DNA of 64,000 nt, taken from NCBI GenBank assembly GCA_907163375.1, contig CAJQUW010003196.1, positions 62,001-126,000 on the forward strand, read 5' to 3'. The notes beneath the pieces are model-generated. The model was not told the DNA's origin and searched no databases. It saw nothing but the letters and a program-made list of their open reading frames with translations. A program made the position numbers and the translations under genes. The stretch comes from Prostheceraeus crozeri. Its lineage: Eukaryota; Platyhelminthes; Polycladida; Euryleptidae. Positions 49,301 to 59,355 of the stretch are shown piece by piece (positions within the stretch are counted from its first letter, which is position 1; the number at the start of each line of letters is the position of its first letter).

Positions 49301-51201
49301 TGTACATCATTCTGTGAAGTCTCATTTTTGGCCTCGTTCCCTGCAGAAACTTGTGCTGGCTGCCCGACTATGAGGTGTACATCATTCTGTGAAAGTCTCA
49401 TTGTCGGCCTCGTTCCCTGCAGAAACTCGCTCTGGCTGCCGGACTATGAGGTGTACATCATCCTGTGAAAGTCTCATTGTCGGCCTCGTTCCTTCCAGAA
49501 ACTCGTTCTGGCTGCCGGACTATGAGGTGTACATCATTCTGTGAAAGTCTCATTGTCGGCCTCGTTCCTTGCAGAAACTCGTGCTGGCTGCCGGACTATG
49601 AGGTGTACATCATTCTGTGAAAGTCTCATTTTCGGCCTCGTTCCCTGCAGAACATTGTGCTGGCTGCCCGACTATGAGGTGTACATCATTCTGTGAAGGT
49701 CTCATTGTCGGTCTCGTTCCCTGCAGAAACTCGCTCTGGCTGCCCGACTATGAGGTGTACAAGTACATCATTCTGTGAAAGTCTCATTGTCAGTCTCGTT
49801 CCCTGCAGAAACTCGCTCTGGCTGCCGGACTATGAGGTGTACATCATCCTGTGAAAGTCTCATTGTCGGCCTCGTTCTCTGCACAAACTCGTGCTGGCTG
49901 CCGGACTATGAGGTGTACATCATTCTGTGAAAGTCTCAATTTCGGCCTCGTTCCCTGCAGAAACTCGTTCCGGCTGCCGGACTATGAGGTGTACATCATT
50001 CTGTGAAAGTCTCATTGTCGGCCTCGTTCCCTGCAGAAACTCGTGCTGGCTGCCGGACTATGAGGTGTACATCATTCTGTGAAAGTCTCATTGTCGGCCT
50101 CGTTCCCTGCAGAAACTCGCTCTGGCTGCCGGACTATGAGGTGTACATCATTCTGTGAAAGTCTCATTGTCGGCCTCGTTCCCTGCAGAAACTCGAGCTG
50201 GCTGCCGGACTATGAGGTGTACATCATCCTGTGAAAGTCTCATTGTCGGCCTCGTTCTCTGCACAAACTCGTGCTGGCTGCCGGACTATGAGGTGTACAT
50301 CATTCTGTGAAAGTCTCAATTTCGGCCTCGTTCCCTGCAGAAACTCGTGCTGGCTGCCGGACTATGAGGTGTACATCATTCTGTGAAAGTCTCATTGTCG
50401 GCCTCGTTCCCTGCACAAACTCGTGCTGGCTGCCGGACTATGAGGTGTACATCATCCTGTGAAAGTCTCATTGTCGGCCTCGTTCTCTGCACAAACTCGT
50501 GCTGGCTGCCGGACTATGAGGTGTACATCATTCTGTGAAAGTCTCAATTTCGGCCTCGTTCCCTGCAGAAACTCGTTCCGGCTGCCGGACTATGAGGTGT
50601 ACATCATTCTGTGAAAGTCTCATTGTCGGCCTCGTTCCCTGCAGAAACACGTGCTGGCTGCCGGACTATGAGGTGTACATCATTCTGTGAAAGTCTCATT
50701 GTCGGCCTCGTTCCCTGCAGAAACTCGCTCTGGCTGCCGGACTATGAGGTGTACATCATTCTGTGAAAGTCTCATTGTCGGCCTCGTTCCCTGCAGAAAC
50801 TCGAGCTGGCTGCCGGACTATGAGGTGTACATCATCCTGTGAAAGTCTCATTGTCGGCCTCGTTCTCTGCACAAACTCGTGCTGGCTGCCGGACTATGAG
50901 GTGTACATCATTCTGTGAAAGTCTCAAATTCGGCCTCGTTCCCTGCAGAAACTCGTGCTGGCTGCCGGACTATGAGGTGTACATCATTCTGTGAAAGTCT
51001 CATTGTCGGCCTCGTTCCCTGCACAAACTCGTGCTGGCTGCCGGACTATGAGGTGTACATCATTCTGTGAAAGTCTCATTGTCGGCCTCGTTCCCTGCAG
51101 AAACTCGTGCTGGCTGCCGGACTATGAGGTGTACATCATTCTGCGAAAGTCTCATTGTCGGCCTCGTTCCCTGCAGAAACTCGTTCTGGCTGCCGGACTA
51201 T
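28249..51201 (+). repeat. Giant 76-bp satellite array (~300 copies)
   Basis: The monomer, read from GGACTATGAGGTGTACATCA, continues TTCTGTGAAAGTCTCATTGT, CGGCCTCGTTCCCTGCAGAA and ACTCGTTCTGGCTGCC, 76 bp in total. It repeats head to tail for about 22.95 kb. Most copies contain a CTGCAG site. Length variants recur: +3 (GCTGCATGCC or GCTGCTGCC) and -1 (TGTGAAGTCTC). Recognisable blocks of variants recur at 3896 bp (28.3-30.0 vs 32.2-33.9 kb), 1230 bp (30.1 vs 31.3 kb), 3679 bp (35.1-38.7 vs 38.7-42.3 kb) and about 3.74-3.75 kb (43.0-43.8 vs 46.7-47.5 kb). Frames of 60-129 codons inside it are repeat translations, not genes. It lies wholly in a carboxypeptidase intron. Confidence 0.97.
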
Positions 51202-51760
51202 GACATTGCATGCCGGTTTGCAGATGGAAACTCTCATGCTGCAAAGCATTGGGCCTGATGGAACCCAGAATGATATCGGTTTTATCAAGGAATGATCGAC
51301 GATGTAGTCTCTGTCTACTATTGCTCTGCCCGTTTCTTCGAGAGCAACTTCAGCATCAGTTAGGACCTAACAGTCCATACAATAGAAGTTACTAGGTACT
51401 TCCGAATATATCTTTAAATGAATGGTCATTTTTAAGTGAGAAAATGTATTTTTGTTAATTACAAAAATGTGGAACAATATATATATATAAAGCCTGTTTT
51501 AAATTGAGCACGAATTAAGCAGACCCCTTTCTTCATGCGGATGAATTGCAAAATCTCACTGTGATTCTTCTGTGCACAGTGTTCAGCAAGAATGCAGCAT
51601 GCATTTTAAAAGTCTCATATTTGGCTTGTTTAAACGCAGGTCTCACAAATGCAGGCGAACACTCTACCCACAAGGCCTCTGAACCGGCAATTCTCAGCTC
51701 CCAAATTCAACAATGTGCAGTAGTCACTTATGATGCATTTATTAGAAATATGCATGTGTG
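51202..51760. other. Intron sequence right of the satellite
   Basis: The sequence leaves the satellite abruptly after GGACTAT. Apart from a short AT run at 51477-51488 nothing is recognised. Confidence 0.5.
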
Positions 51761-51761
51761 T

Positions 51762-51965
51762 GGTCTCCGTGGCACAGTGGTTAAGTGCTTGGCCTAGCGA
51801 TCTTTTGGTCCAGAGGTCGAGCCCCGAAGGTGTCATTGGAAGTCGGCAGGAAGGGCATCCGGACTAAAAGTACTACAACGCTCCATAAGTCTGACTATGT
51901 CAGCACCGTCCAAGCCCCAAGTATGGGGAGTAGTGACGCAAAAGCTTCACCATGCTACATGAACT
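51762..51965 (+). mobile_element. tRNA-derived SINE
   Basis: The A-box-like TGGCACAGTGG (51770-51780) and B-box-like GGTCGAGCCCC (51815-51825) are spaced as in tRNAs but no acceptor stem forms. The body contains GGCAGGAAGGGCATCCGG (51845-51862), a block I associate with the central part of several invertebrate SINEs. The family differs from the SINE at 18958. Confidence 0.7.
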
Positions 51966-53256
51966 AATGCTTGTGGTTGGAGCAGATAATCATGATTTGA
52001 AAGAACCAATAATATTTAAATGATTTTGCAGTCTCGATGAAGTGAGGTAGAAGTCTGAACAGCTTCAGCTAATCTCTACAAAAGCAACTTTGAAGCTTCA
52101 AAATTGGCCGTTATTTTTAATAGAATCTGAGAGGGACAAACGATTGTGACATTAATTTACAATCATTGTGATATTCATATTTAAAGTTATTCGAATTTTC
52201 ATATTTTGAGCTCAGATCAAAACTTTTGGCATGAAATTCATTTAGCATCACTTTGTCTTCTAAGTCTGTGAGGGTAAATTGCCATGATATCAAAAATGTC
52301 GCACGGCAATCTTTATTATACTGCCTTTCCGTAAGCAGATTTTTCCCTAATCAAACTGAGAGTTCACTAAAATGCATGCACTTCACAACAGCATGGATAG
52401 TAGAAAGTAGATTGGGTATTGGCTCATTTCACCATAATTTTGAATACAGATCTGTAATATTATACTCATTTATACATAATAAATACAAGCATGTTTATAT
52501 ACCATAGTGTGTCAACTTAACATGTCCATCTCAATCTTCAATATTTTCACAAGGATTCAATGAAATGATCACTAATGTAAGAAATACATGGACTCTTTGA
52601 ACCAAGCAGCAAGATGAGAATAGGAAATATGACAAAACTTGAACGAATTTCGATTTGTATATTTGAACTCATTTTTATTATTAATCTTCATGCAATGGTT
52701 GCGGTATTTCTTTGTGCTCCGATCGATTTCACTGAAAGGTTGAATATTTTTCTATGGTTTCTCTAAAGCCATTATTTTTTTGCAGCAGAACCATTCTTAG
52801 ACTCTTAAGATTCTTGAAAATAAAGTCGTTTTGCTGAATATGAAGGGTAATTGGAGAATATGGATGAAATAATGTAAGTTCTCCTACTTCGTTCAACTTG
52901 ATGTACGATCATCGAATTCTGTAGTTTCAGGTCATGATGTTTAACATATCCACCGCATTCAAAGTTCCGCTGAACGGGGTTAGCCAGCATTTCTGTGAAT
53001 CATGCATTATTCAAATACTTTCATTTGTGCAAATGCGTAAGATCAAATATTCAAGTATTTTCAAAAGTGAACATGAACTTCACGCAAAAGTCGAGCAACC
53101 TTATCAAAGTCCTTCATCATTTAGGAAGAAATTTAAAATGCCTGTTTAGAAATTTAAATTAATAAGCAGCAGTGATTTGTGATCTGAGAAAAACGCCATT
53201 CACGCGCACAAATTCATCTCCCAAAGTGACTAGACATTTGCATCAGTAACACGATT
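51966..53256. other. Intron sequence without recognised features
   Basis: The sequence is AT-rich. Small open frames (52253-52507, 52934-53149) have no recognisable motifs. Confidence 0.45.
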
Positions 53257-53980
53257 GGAGCCCACAGGGATGAAGAGTAGGAGTCGGAGTCCTATCAAAT
53301 GATATGACTCCGGGTTCCGGTCTATAACTAGACCAGAAATATGATACAAACAAATTATTTATCCTCGTGCACAGCTGTCAGTGTCTTGATATCAACTTTC
53401 TCCGTCAAACAAAAGTACAGAGACAGCCGTACATGCAAAGCTTGTAATAGTTGAGGGAATGAACCGTGATAGTGAAAAAAGGATTGTCTTTTCACTCGGC
53501 GATTTAATAGAGAAGACAAGCCTTCCTAGCCTCCATCACACCTGCGCACCAAAGGTCACATCAGAGACAAAAATGAAATACTAGTTTGTTTGAGAACATT
53601 ACCTCTTACCCTCACGTTAATCGTGTGTGATGGCTCCTCTAAAGCGCATATTAAAATCGAAAGTGTACTCATATTTTTGAAGAAGGGGATATTTTCCTGC
53701 CTGGTAGACACTGGAGAAAACCCGTGTGAAGCACACATCAACAAGATGGGAGGAGCAGAGTCGCATGCATCCGACTTAAAGGTACATTTGATACACGTTC
53801 ATAGAAAATGATTGATGATTGATACAGGAATGATCACTAAAATAAGTTCAGGTAAGCCTATAATGATCTATGATGTAGGTTACCAGTTTTTTTTGAAAAG
53901 CTACGCTATACGTGTATATACTTGCCAACCGGAGTCGGAGTCCTATTAAAAGGATAGGACTCCGCATCCCTGGGAGCCCA
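53257..53980. mobile_element. hAT-like MITE with 8-bp target duplication
   Basis: The element 53265-53972 is flanked by exact GGAGCCCA copies (53257-53264, 53973-53980). The ends CAGGGATG...CATCCCTG are inverted repeats. Both ends then carry GGAGTCCTAT and CGGAGTC motifs, the left AGGAGTCGGAGTCCTATC and the right with an inverted pair of TAGGACTCC. The 708-bp interior has short open frames (53556-53811) without known motifs. Confidence 0.87.
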
Positions 53981-54559
53981 TGAGAAACATGAAACGTGCG
54001 ATATTCAGGACATCAACTCTTACTACATATTTTGACACATCTATTTTGTATAACACATCTCATCATCATCAGGAAGACGAGACCCAAACATTAATTCAAA
54101 GGAGGCATCAACACAATGGAAGGAATTCCTGTCACCTTCTATGAACCCTCCGTCGTCTCAGCCAGTAGGCTACATGTATCACTGGGGGAGACAGTCTGGA
54201 ATGGGACAGGTCATTTTGGGACACTTCTTTCCGCCGCAGCGTTGCGGGAGACGTTTCATTTGAACTTTCTCGTCAGGCTCTATCCGATGGCACCATAATC
54301 GGGAAACGCTTTCCCTCGCCATCGTTTCACTTTCACAGACGAGATAAGAGCTTTGGAATTGATCCGACATCTGCACATCATTGGCCGGCAATATAGATTT
54401 AGATGATAATTTTTGATTCCAACGTCAACGTTTAAAAATTTGCACAGCCTCAGGCTCTGCCAACGCAGTTGCAACTAACTTTGCAATCCAAAACGCTATT
54501 CGTTGGATTGAATCGTCCAGTGTAAAGATATCTGATATCACATGAAGAATATCACTTAC
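53981..54559. other. Intron sequence next to the H196 exon
   Basis: Overlapping short frames occur on both strands (54116-54474) with no recognised motif. Confidence 0.45.
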
Positions 54560-54765
54560 CAGTTCTCCAAAATTGTCCGGTTTGCTTTCATTTGTAAAGG
54601 AAAATGGTACAAAATATTTCTGTCCATATGCATGGATGTCAAAATAGAGTTTGATTTGACGTTGCAGTGACTGAACGAATGCTCGAATATTTTCGGTGCA
54701 TGGGTCAGAAAATGGAAATGGTCCTCTAAACGTCTCTGAGCAAGGATTTGCATTGTTCTCCGTTC
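54560..54765 (-). CDS. Carboxypeptidase exon (NPCSET and IHAYG zinc-ligand segment)
   Basis: This exon has 206 nt: two bases, then 68 codons, ending in phase 0 at a GTAAGT donor. The acceptor is T-rich and ends TTTTAG. The peptide reads through N-P-C-S-E-T-F-R-G-P-F, equivalent to the conserved NPCSETYHGPF block (C161 of the disulphide). It then has F-D-I-H-A-Y-G-Q, equivalent to I-S-I-H-S-Y-S-Q, which supplies the third zinc ligand H196 and the S1-site tyrosine Y198. There are no stops or frameshifts. This is the most diagnostic exon of the gene. It lies 3.4 kb beyond the end of the satellite array, so the array is intronic in any transcript that joins it to the 27.4-kb exon. Confidence 0.92.
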
Positions 54766-54904
54766 CTAAAATTGCAAAACTTTGTAAGAATAAAAAAGAC
54801 TGCTCACTGAATGAGGTGCTCTGTCAGAGATAGAAGCTTTTCCCAGAAAAAGTCTTTTTCTATGAATCATCTTAGCCCTTGCCCCAATGTGGGGAGGGGT
54901 ATTT

Positions 54905-55135
54905 TCACACCCCGGCGAATTTTTTAATATATTTTAAACCAAGCAAGCGATGGCCACCAGATTTCTAGTAGCCTACTTTCTACGTATTATGCAACTTTTG
55001 ACAGGAGGATAATAAATTTGGCACAATACTTTTGGCGTGAGAGCTATTTTAAAACTTGACCTTAGCCTAGGGATGACCCTAAAAATAAAAGCAATGCTGT
55101 TTTTCTGAATCCCCATTCAATGCCTATTCGATTGA
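54905..55135 (+). repeat. Dispersed repeat, copy 2 (partner 12910-13620)
   Basis: This is the continuous version of the repeat that is split at 12.9-13.6 kb. Shared blocks are CCACCAGATTTCTAGTA, GATAATAAATTTGGCACA-like, and AGGGATGACCCT...GCTGTTTTTCTGAATCCCC. Confidence 0.6.
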
Positions 55136-55294
55136 TGTGTGGATTGGCAAAATTGGTGTAATAGTTTAGAAGGTCAGCTGGGAATGGGGGGGGCGAGGGT
55201 TAATATAAGAAAATGACGAAATAAACTAACCCAAGAAAAACTATTGAAACCCAAGAAAGACGAAGGAGGAGAGAGATGATGCTGAGGAAGAAGA

Positions 55295-55754
55295 TAGGAT
55301 ACGATGCTCAATCCCTTACGTCGGAAAGGATTCAAGCAAGTTGGCCTCTGTCCTTCGAGAGGTGAATGTCGAGGTGTCGATGAAGCCTAGGACAACACTT
55401 CGATCCCTGCTGGTGAGGAAGAGACCTGCCCCGGCTACTCAATTGGGCGTAGTGTATGGGATCACATGCCAGAACGGATGCTCGTGGAGTTATGTGGGTG
55501 AAACAGCTAGAACCAAGGAGGTGAGAGGCAATGAGCATGCTCGCGCGATACGAGAACTCGACGTGGACCGGTCCGAGCTGGCTAAGCATGTGGCGTTGAC
55601 TGGTCATCGAATCAACGTGGAGAAAGCTGAAGTGCTAGACAGAGAGAGTGTTTGGAGTAAGCGAGTGGTAAAGGAGGCGTTCTGGACCAAGAAGATGGAT
55701 TCGCAGAACAAAGTGAAGCATGCCCTCAGTGAATCTTGGCACTGCTTGTGTTGA
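55295..55754 (+). pseudogene. Penelope-like element C-terminus (GIY-YIG endonuclease)
   Basis: A clean 3' coding fragment begins with the linker I-P-Y-V-G-K-D-S-S-K-L and K-P-R-T-T-L-R-S-L-L-V, typical of Penelope-like elements just before the nuclease. The nuclease follows: G-V-V-Y-G-I-T-C then W-S-Y-V-G-E-T-A-R (the GIY-YIG pair), E-H-A-R-A-I-R, a conserved H-V-A-L-T-G-H, and A-E-V-L-D-R-E then K-E-A-F-W-T-K-K. The frame is open to the stop at 55752-55754. The reverse transcriptase is absent, so it is a 5'-truncated copy. A hammerhead-like motif lies 180 bp downstream. It is less decayed than the copy at 7.0-8.65 kb and in the opposite orientation. Confidence 0.87.
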
Positions 55755-55936
55755 CTTGACTTTTCTTCTTTCACCTAATTTTCGTATTTTATGGTGTTAC
55801 TTTTCACTTGTAATCAGTAGTGTTCTTACTTAGGCATTTTTATCTTTGTGTCTTGTGTTTTTCACAGCAGCGGAGTCATAGAATCTAATTGTGTAATGTG
55901 AACTGTCTTCTGTGGCTGGTTCTACAGTCAGTTCCT

Positions 55937-55965
55937 CTGATGATGGCCGGCAGTGCCGTTCGAAA
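55937..55965 (+). other. Hammerhead-like motif downstream of the GIY-YIG fragment
   Basis: An exact CTGATGA is followed by a hairpin (CGGC-AGT-GCCG inside TGG...TTC) and then GAAA. This matches the hammerhead core layout. Whether stems I and III form is unclear. Confidence 0.45.
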
Positions 55966-56344
55966 GATCTAAGCGCTTTTAATTAGAAAAACGACATTTT
56001 GGTTTTCTTGGCTACTATCAGCCTTACTGGGATTCCGCCTCAAATTACAATGAATAACCCAGGCTCACTATTTGCAATAACCTTAATATCGAAATGGCAC
56101 ATCACAAAATTAGACAACTTGCTCCTTCTAGAATCGATAATTCATGTATCACTTGCTATTGGAAATGGCAAACAATAAGCTGTCAGCAGAGGACACCAGA
56201 GCAAGTGTGAGATGCGTACGTGCTGTGATATCACTTCGCGCACACCAAAACACACATCGCGTGGCTAACATTCGATTCAGCGTATGCACTATACAGTGAG
56301 AAATGCCGAGGAGAGGATGTGAAATCATCAAGTGAACTAATTTT

Positions 56345-56520
56345 CGTACGCCTGCTACTTTCTTTAATAATGATCGGAAGGGCCAACATTATGGAGAAAA
56401 CTTGTGGGCAATGATCTGAATTCTTCGAATCTGAAGGAATTTTGGCAATCGAAGCACTTTGCTGGAACTCACATTAATCCGCAAGCGACGCACGACTTTT
56501 TCCTATCTCTGTAAGGTATT
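56345..56520 (+). repeat. Dispersed repeat, copy 2 (partner 10665-10860)
   Basis: Aligned blocks with the 10.7-kb copy include ATCTGAATTCTTCGAA, CCGCAAGCGACGCACGA and TTTTTCCTATCTCTG. The flanks differ. Confidence 0.7.
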
Positions 56521-56640
56521 AGGAATTCCTTCTTGCCCACTTAATAGGTTCCTCGATGTGCCGTCAATTTCGTATTAATCTCACTTCTAGCAAACCAAAG
56601 CAGATAAACAAAATATTTAATTCTGTGATTTATTCTACCG

Positions 56641-56682
56641 ATTTCGGATAGGAGTGGAACAGCCGCTCTTATCCTTCATCAG
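56641..56682 (-). other. Hammerhead-like motif, minus strand
   Basis: On the minus strand CTGATGA is followed by stem GGATA/TATCC, inside which GAG/CTC can also pair, and then GAAA. Both core strands are exact. No clear Penelope coding sequence is seen upstream of it (56690-57000, minus), so it may mark a solo 3' end. Confidence 0.45.
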
Positions 56683-56689
56683 GAATAGA

Positions 56690-58267
56690 AAGACATACAA
56701 AAAGATGTAAAATTCAAATAGTGCAAGCATTACAAATATGCAAGGATTGCATGCATAGAATTATAGAAACAGAAGGGAAAGATTAATGCGTATAGATTCT
56801 TTATGTCAACTTGCAGCTATGCTGGTCAAAGAGATAGGAGATTTAGGGTCAAATAAAGGTGATCGCTACAATATCGGTCATCAATTGACTTGAGAATTTC
56901 CTTTCTATTTTGTTCATTTTCATTTCCTTCGACTTCATCCAATATAGACGTTTTAACCATAGCGTAGGGATGTATATGTAGAGTGTCGACTCAAAAAGTG
57001 TCTGTATACAGTGAAAATTGTTTTATGAAAAGATTTATTTTTTTGCGGAGACTGCGTTCCCGTGGTCCAAAAACTTATTTGAACACTTTTGAAAAAAGTC
57101 AATATTTGCCGATTTATATACTACCGAGATGAAGCTCCTCTCTAAGTAGTATGAAACAAGTTGGATATCAAAAGGAATGAATATTTGCTAATAAGCATCC
57201 TAACTAAGCGGAAATTAAGCTGATTATCAAGGGAATTTCATGATCTGTATTATAATGGAAGTCTTCATGAAAAGTCACCATATTATTCGTGCTTTCTTGG
57301 CTGAAATTTCAAGTTTTTAATTCAATTTTCACCGATATGATTCACTAAATTCATGTTTCATTTCTTGAATGTAAATAGTGATGTAGACTCATTTACATCT
57401 TTCAAAGTTAATTGAAATCATCGTCCTTGATTGAGTGATTTTTCTCTACCAGTGGCAGGTTGCCTGTGATGTGATTACGCTTAAGAAAATACTTTTCAGG
57501 TTGAGCATGAAAGATGGAACCCATCGAATTTCTCATTTAACAAACATTGAATCTCCATGGCTGTCATGACACTGAGAATCTGTGAAACACCATCATTCAG
57601 TCTGCATTACAATCATGATCAATCAATTCCGTTGTAAGAAATTTCTGCAAAACTGCACACATGTGCATATCTCACATTTGGTGACAATACTACCTGTATC
57701 TCCCTTGAGTTCATTGAATAAAATCGAAAGTGTATACACATTGGGGATTTAATAAATGCAGAGTTACCACTCTACCTAATATACCTACTCTATGGCTTCA
57801 ACGTTATGTTTTTGATGACCATGTTCTAAACAAAGAAATGACACCTCTTTACTTTCATCATTGTCAAAGCGATGTCCAGCTATCATCTCCCTGAGAGACC
57901 TCCTAATAAATTTTAATTCTAACAATTTTCAATTCCTACTGGAACATATTCTCTTCATTTCGAAATGGACCTAAGAAAAACATGAAATATCTCTCCAGCT
58001 CTTCTCAAGTTCTAAAATCTACTGTGAGTGCATTACTGAAGTCAGCAGTTTCATAACAAGCTGTCATCCAGAACAGCCAAAGTTAGGAAGGGTGAAAACA
58101 TTACACCGTACATCGTAGGGTACATACCGTACAAATATTGTACATCATTTGACTAAAACTAAAATATGTTTCATAGAGCCAGCGAAGCATGTCGTGTTGA
58201 TACGAGATGCATTTAAAAATGAAACCGGCCGCTTTTTCAAGAGGGATCAAACTCTTCACTTGGCTCA
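56690..58267. other. Intron sequence without recognised features
   Basis: The sequence is AT-rich. No exon, transposase or repeat motif is recognised on either strand. Confidence 0.45.
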
Positions 58268-58529
58268 CCCAGTGAATCGAAACTTACAAATCTTCCAAGT
58301 TATTTGCAAGATTTACTGCCAACTTAGCAAGATATCTTACGAATCTTCCAAGATAACAGCCCTATCTTGCCAATCTTCCAAGTTTCAGTTCCTAGACATA
58401 TCTTCTAAGATAGGCTGATCTTCCAAGACAAAAGACCTATCTTACGAATCTTCCAAGATAACAGTCCGCATGAAATCGTCTTAGATCGTGTAAGTTTCTT
58501 GGAAGATTAATAAGTTTCGATTCACTGGG
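58268..58529. mobile_element. 262-bp hairpin MITE with internal ATCTTCCAAGA repeats
   Basis: The ends CCCAGTGAATCGAAACTTA and, reversed, the same 19 bases are perfect inverted repeats. They continue with AATCTTCCAAG on both sides. The interior holds six or more copies of (A)ATCTTCCAAG(A) and TATCTTACGAATCTTCCAAG. There is no coding capacity. Confidence 0.85.
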
Positions 58530-59355
58530 CATAAATTTGATCAAATTGATGTGGCGGCAATTAAATATTGCAAAACTGGCCAAAAAAGTCTAATTCACTA
58601 CTACTCTGCCGCAAAGCGCTGGCAAAACACCAACGTCTAGTCATGAGAAGGTAAGGCACTGCCAGCCGCTCCCTAAGAGGGCCTGATTTTGAATAATTCG
58701 TTCGGTGAACTGAGCTATGGACTTTGATCCGGAGACAGTTATGTCAGATAAGCTTGACAACCTGTCAGATAGTTTGCATTTTGTGTGGGAGTGAAATGAT
58801 ATCTCTCTTATGCAAACTGCCGGGTGGGAAAATCAACTTTTCAGTCCCACGGGATGAGAAAGGTAACTTTTCTTCCCGCAGTTAACTTTTCTATGTAAAC
58901 TCCTGCAGAGGACAAATCATAGAAGTCTATAAACTTGCTATGATTAGCCAGAGACTACCAAGATATCGATACAGTCCCTTGAGTTACTCATTCATAGATT
59001 TCGCGATGCAACCATCAATTTCATAATGAACAATAGACATCTGTAAATCACAAAATTAAAAGCTACATTCTTTCGAGAGGAAATAAACGTCTCCTCCCTA
59101 GCTATCTGTCCATCCCACGCTGTGCTGCGGAGGAAAAGTTGATATTTCTTCTCTCAAGAAAATAGCTATTGCATTATATCAGTAGAACATTTGAAAAGAG
59201 AAAATATACATCTACTTTTGCTATGACAAACCATTTGTTTCTATGATAGTAGCAGTGGCAAAGTGTTTTATTCCAGTAATAAAAATCATAATGCTACAAT
59301 TTCGTGTTGACATAAATATGGAATCAACTGATGGATAGATATGGAAAACCGATAC
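58530..59355. other. Intron sequence between MITE and WRK exon
   Basis: Nothing recognised. Confidence 0.45.

Noticed and set aside
28249..51201. CRISPR array
   Set aside because: There are no unique spacers between repeats; the whole 76-bp unit is repeated, the genome is eukaryotic and no cas genes are present.
29785..51258. Dozens of 60-129-codon open frames (MKVSLSASFPAE...-type) on the plus strand and a few on the minus strand
   Set aside because: They are translations of the 76-bp satellite; 76 is not a multiple of three, so three monomers are read in three frames. There are no start context, splice or domain signals.
53556..53811. Possible exon (open on both strands, with splice-like borders)
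   Set aside because: It lies inside the hAT MITE, and in the minus-strand direction it does not fit the order or phase of the carboxypeptidase exons.
55332..55607. 91-codon minus-strand frame
   Set aside because: It is antisense to the GIY-YIG coding fragment.
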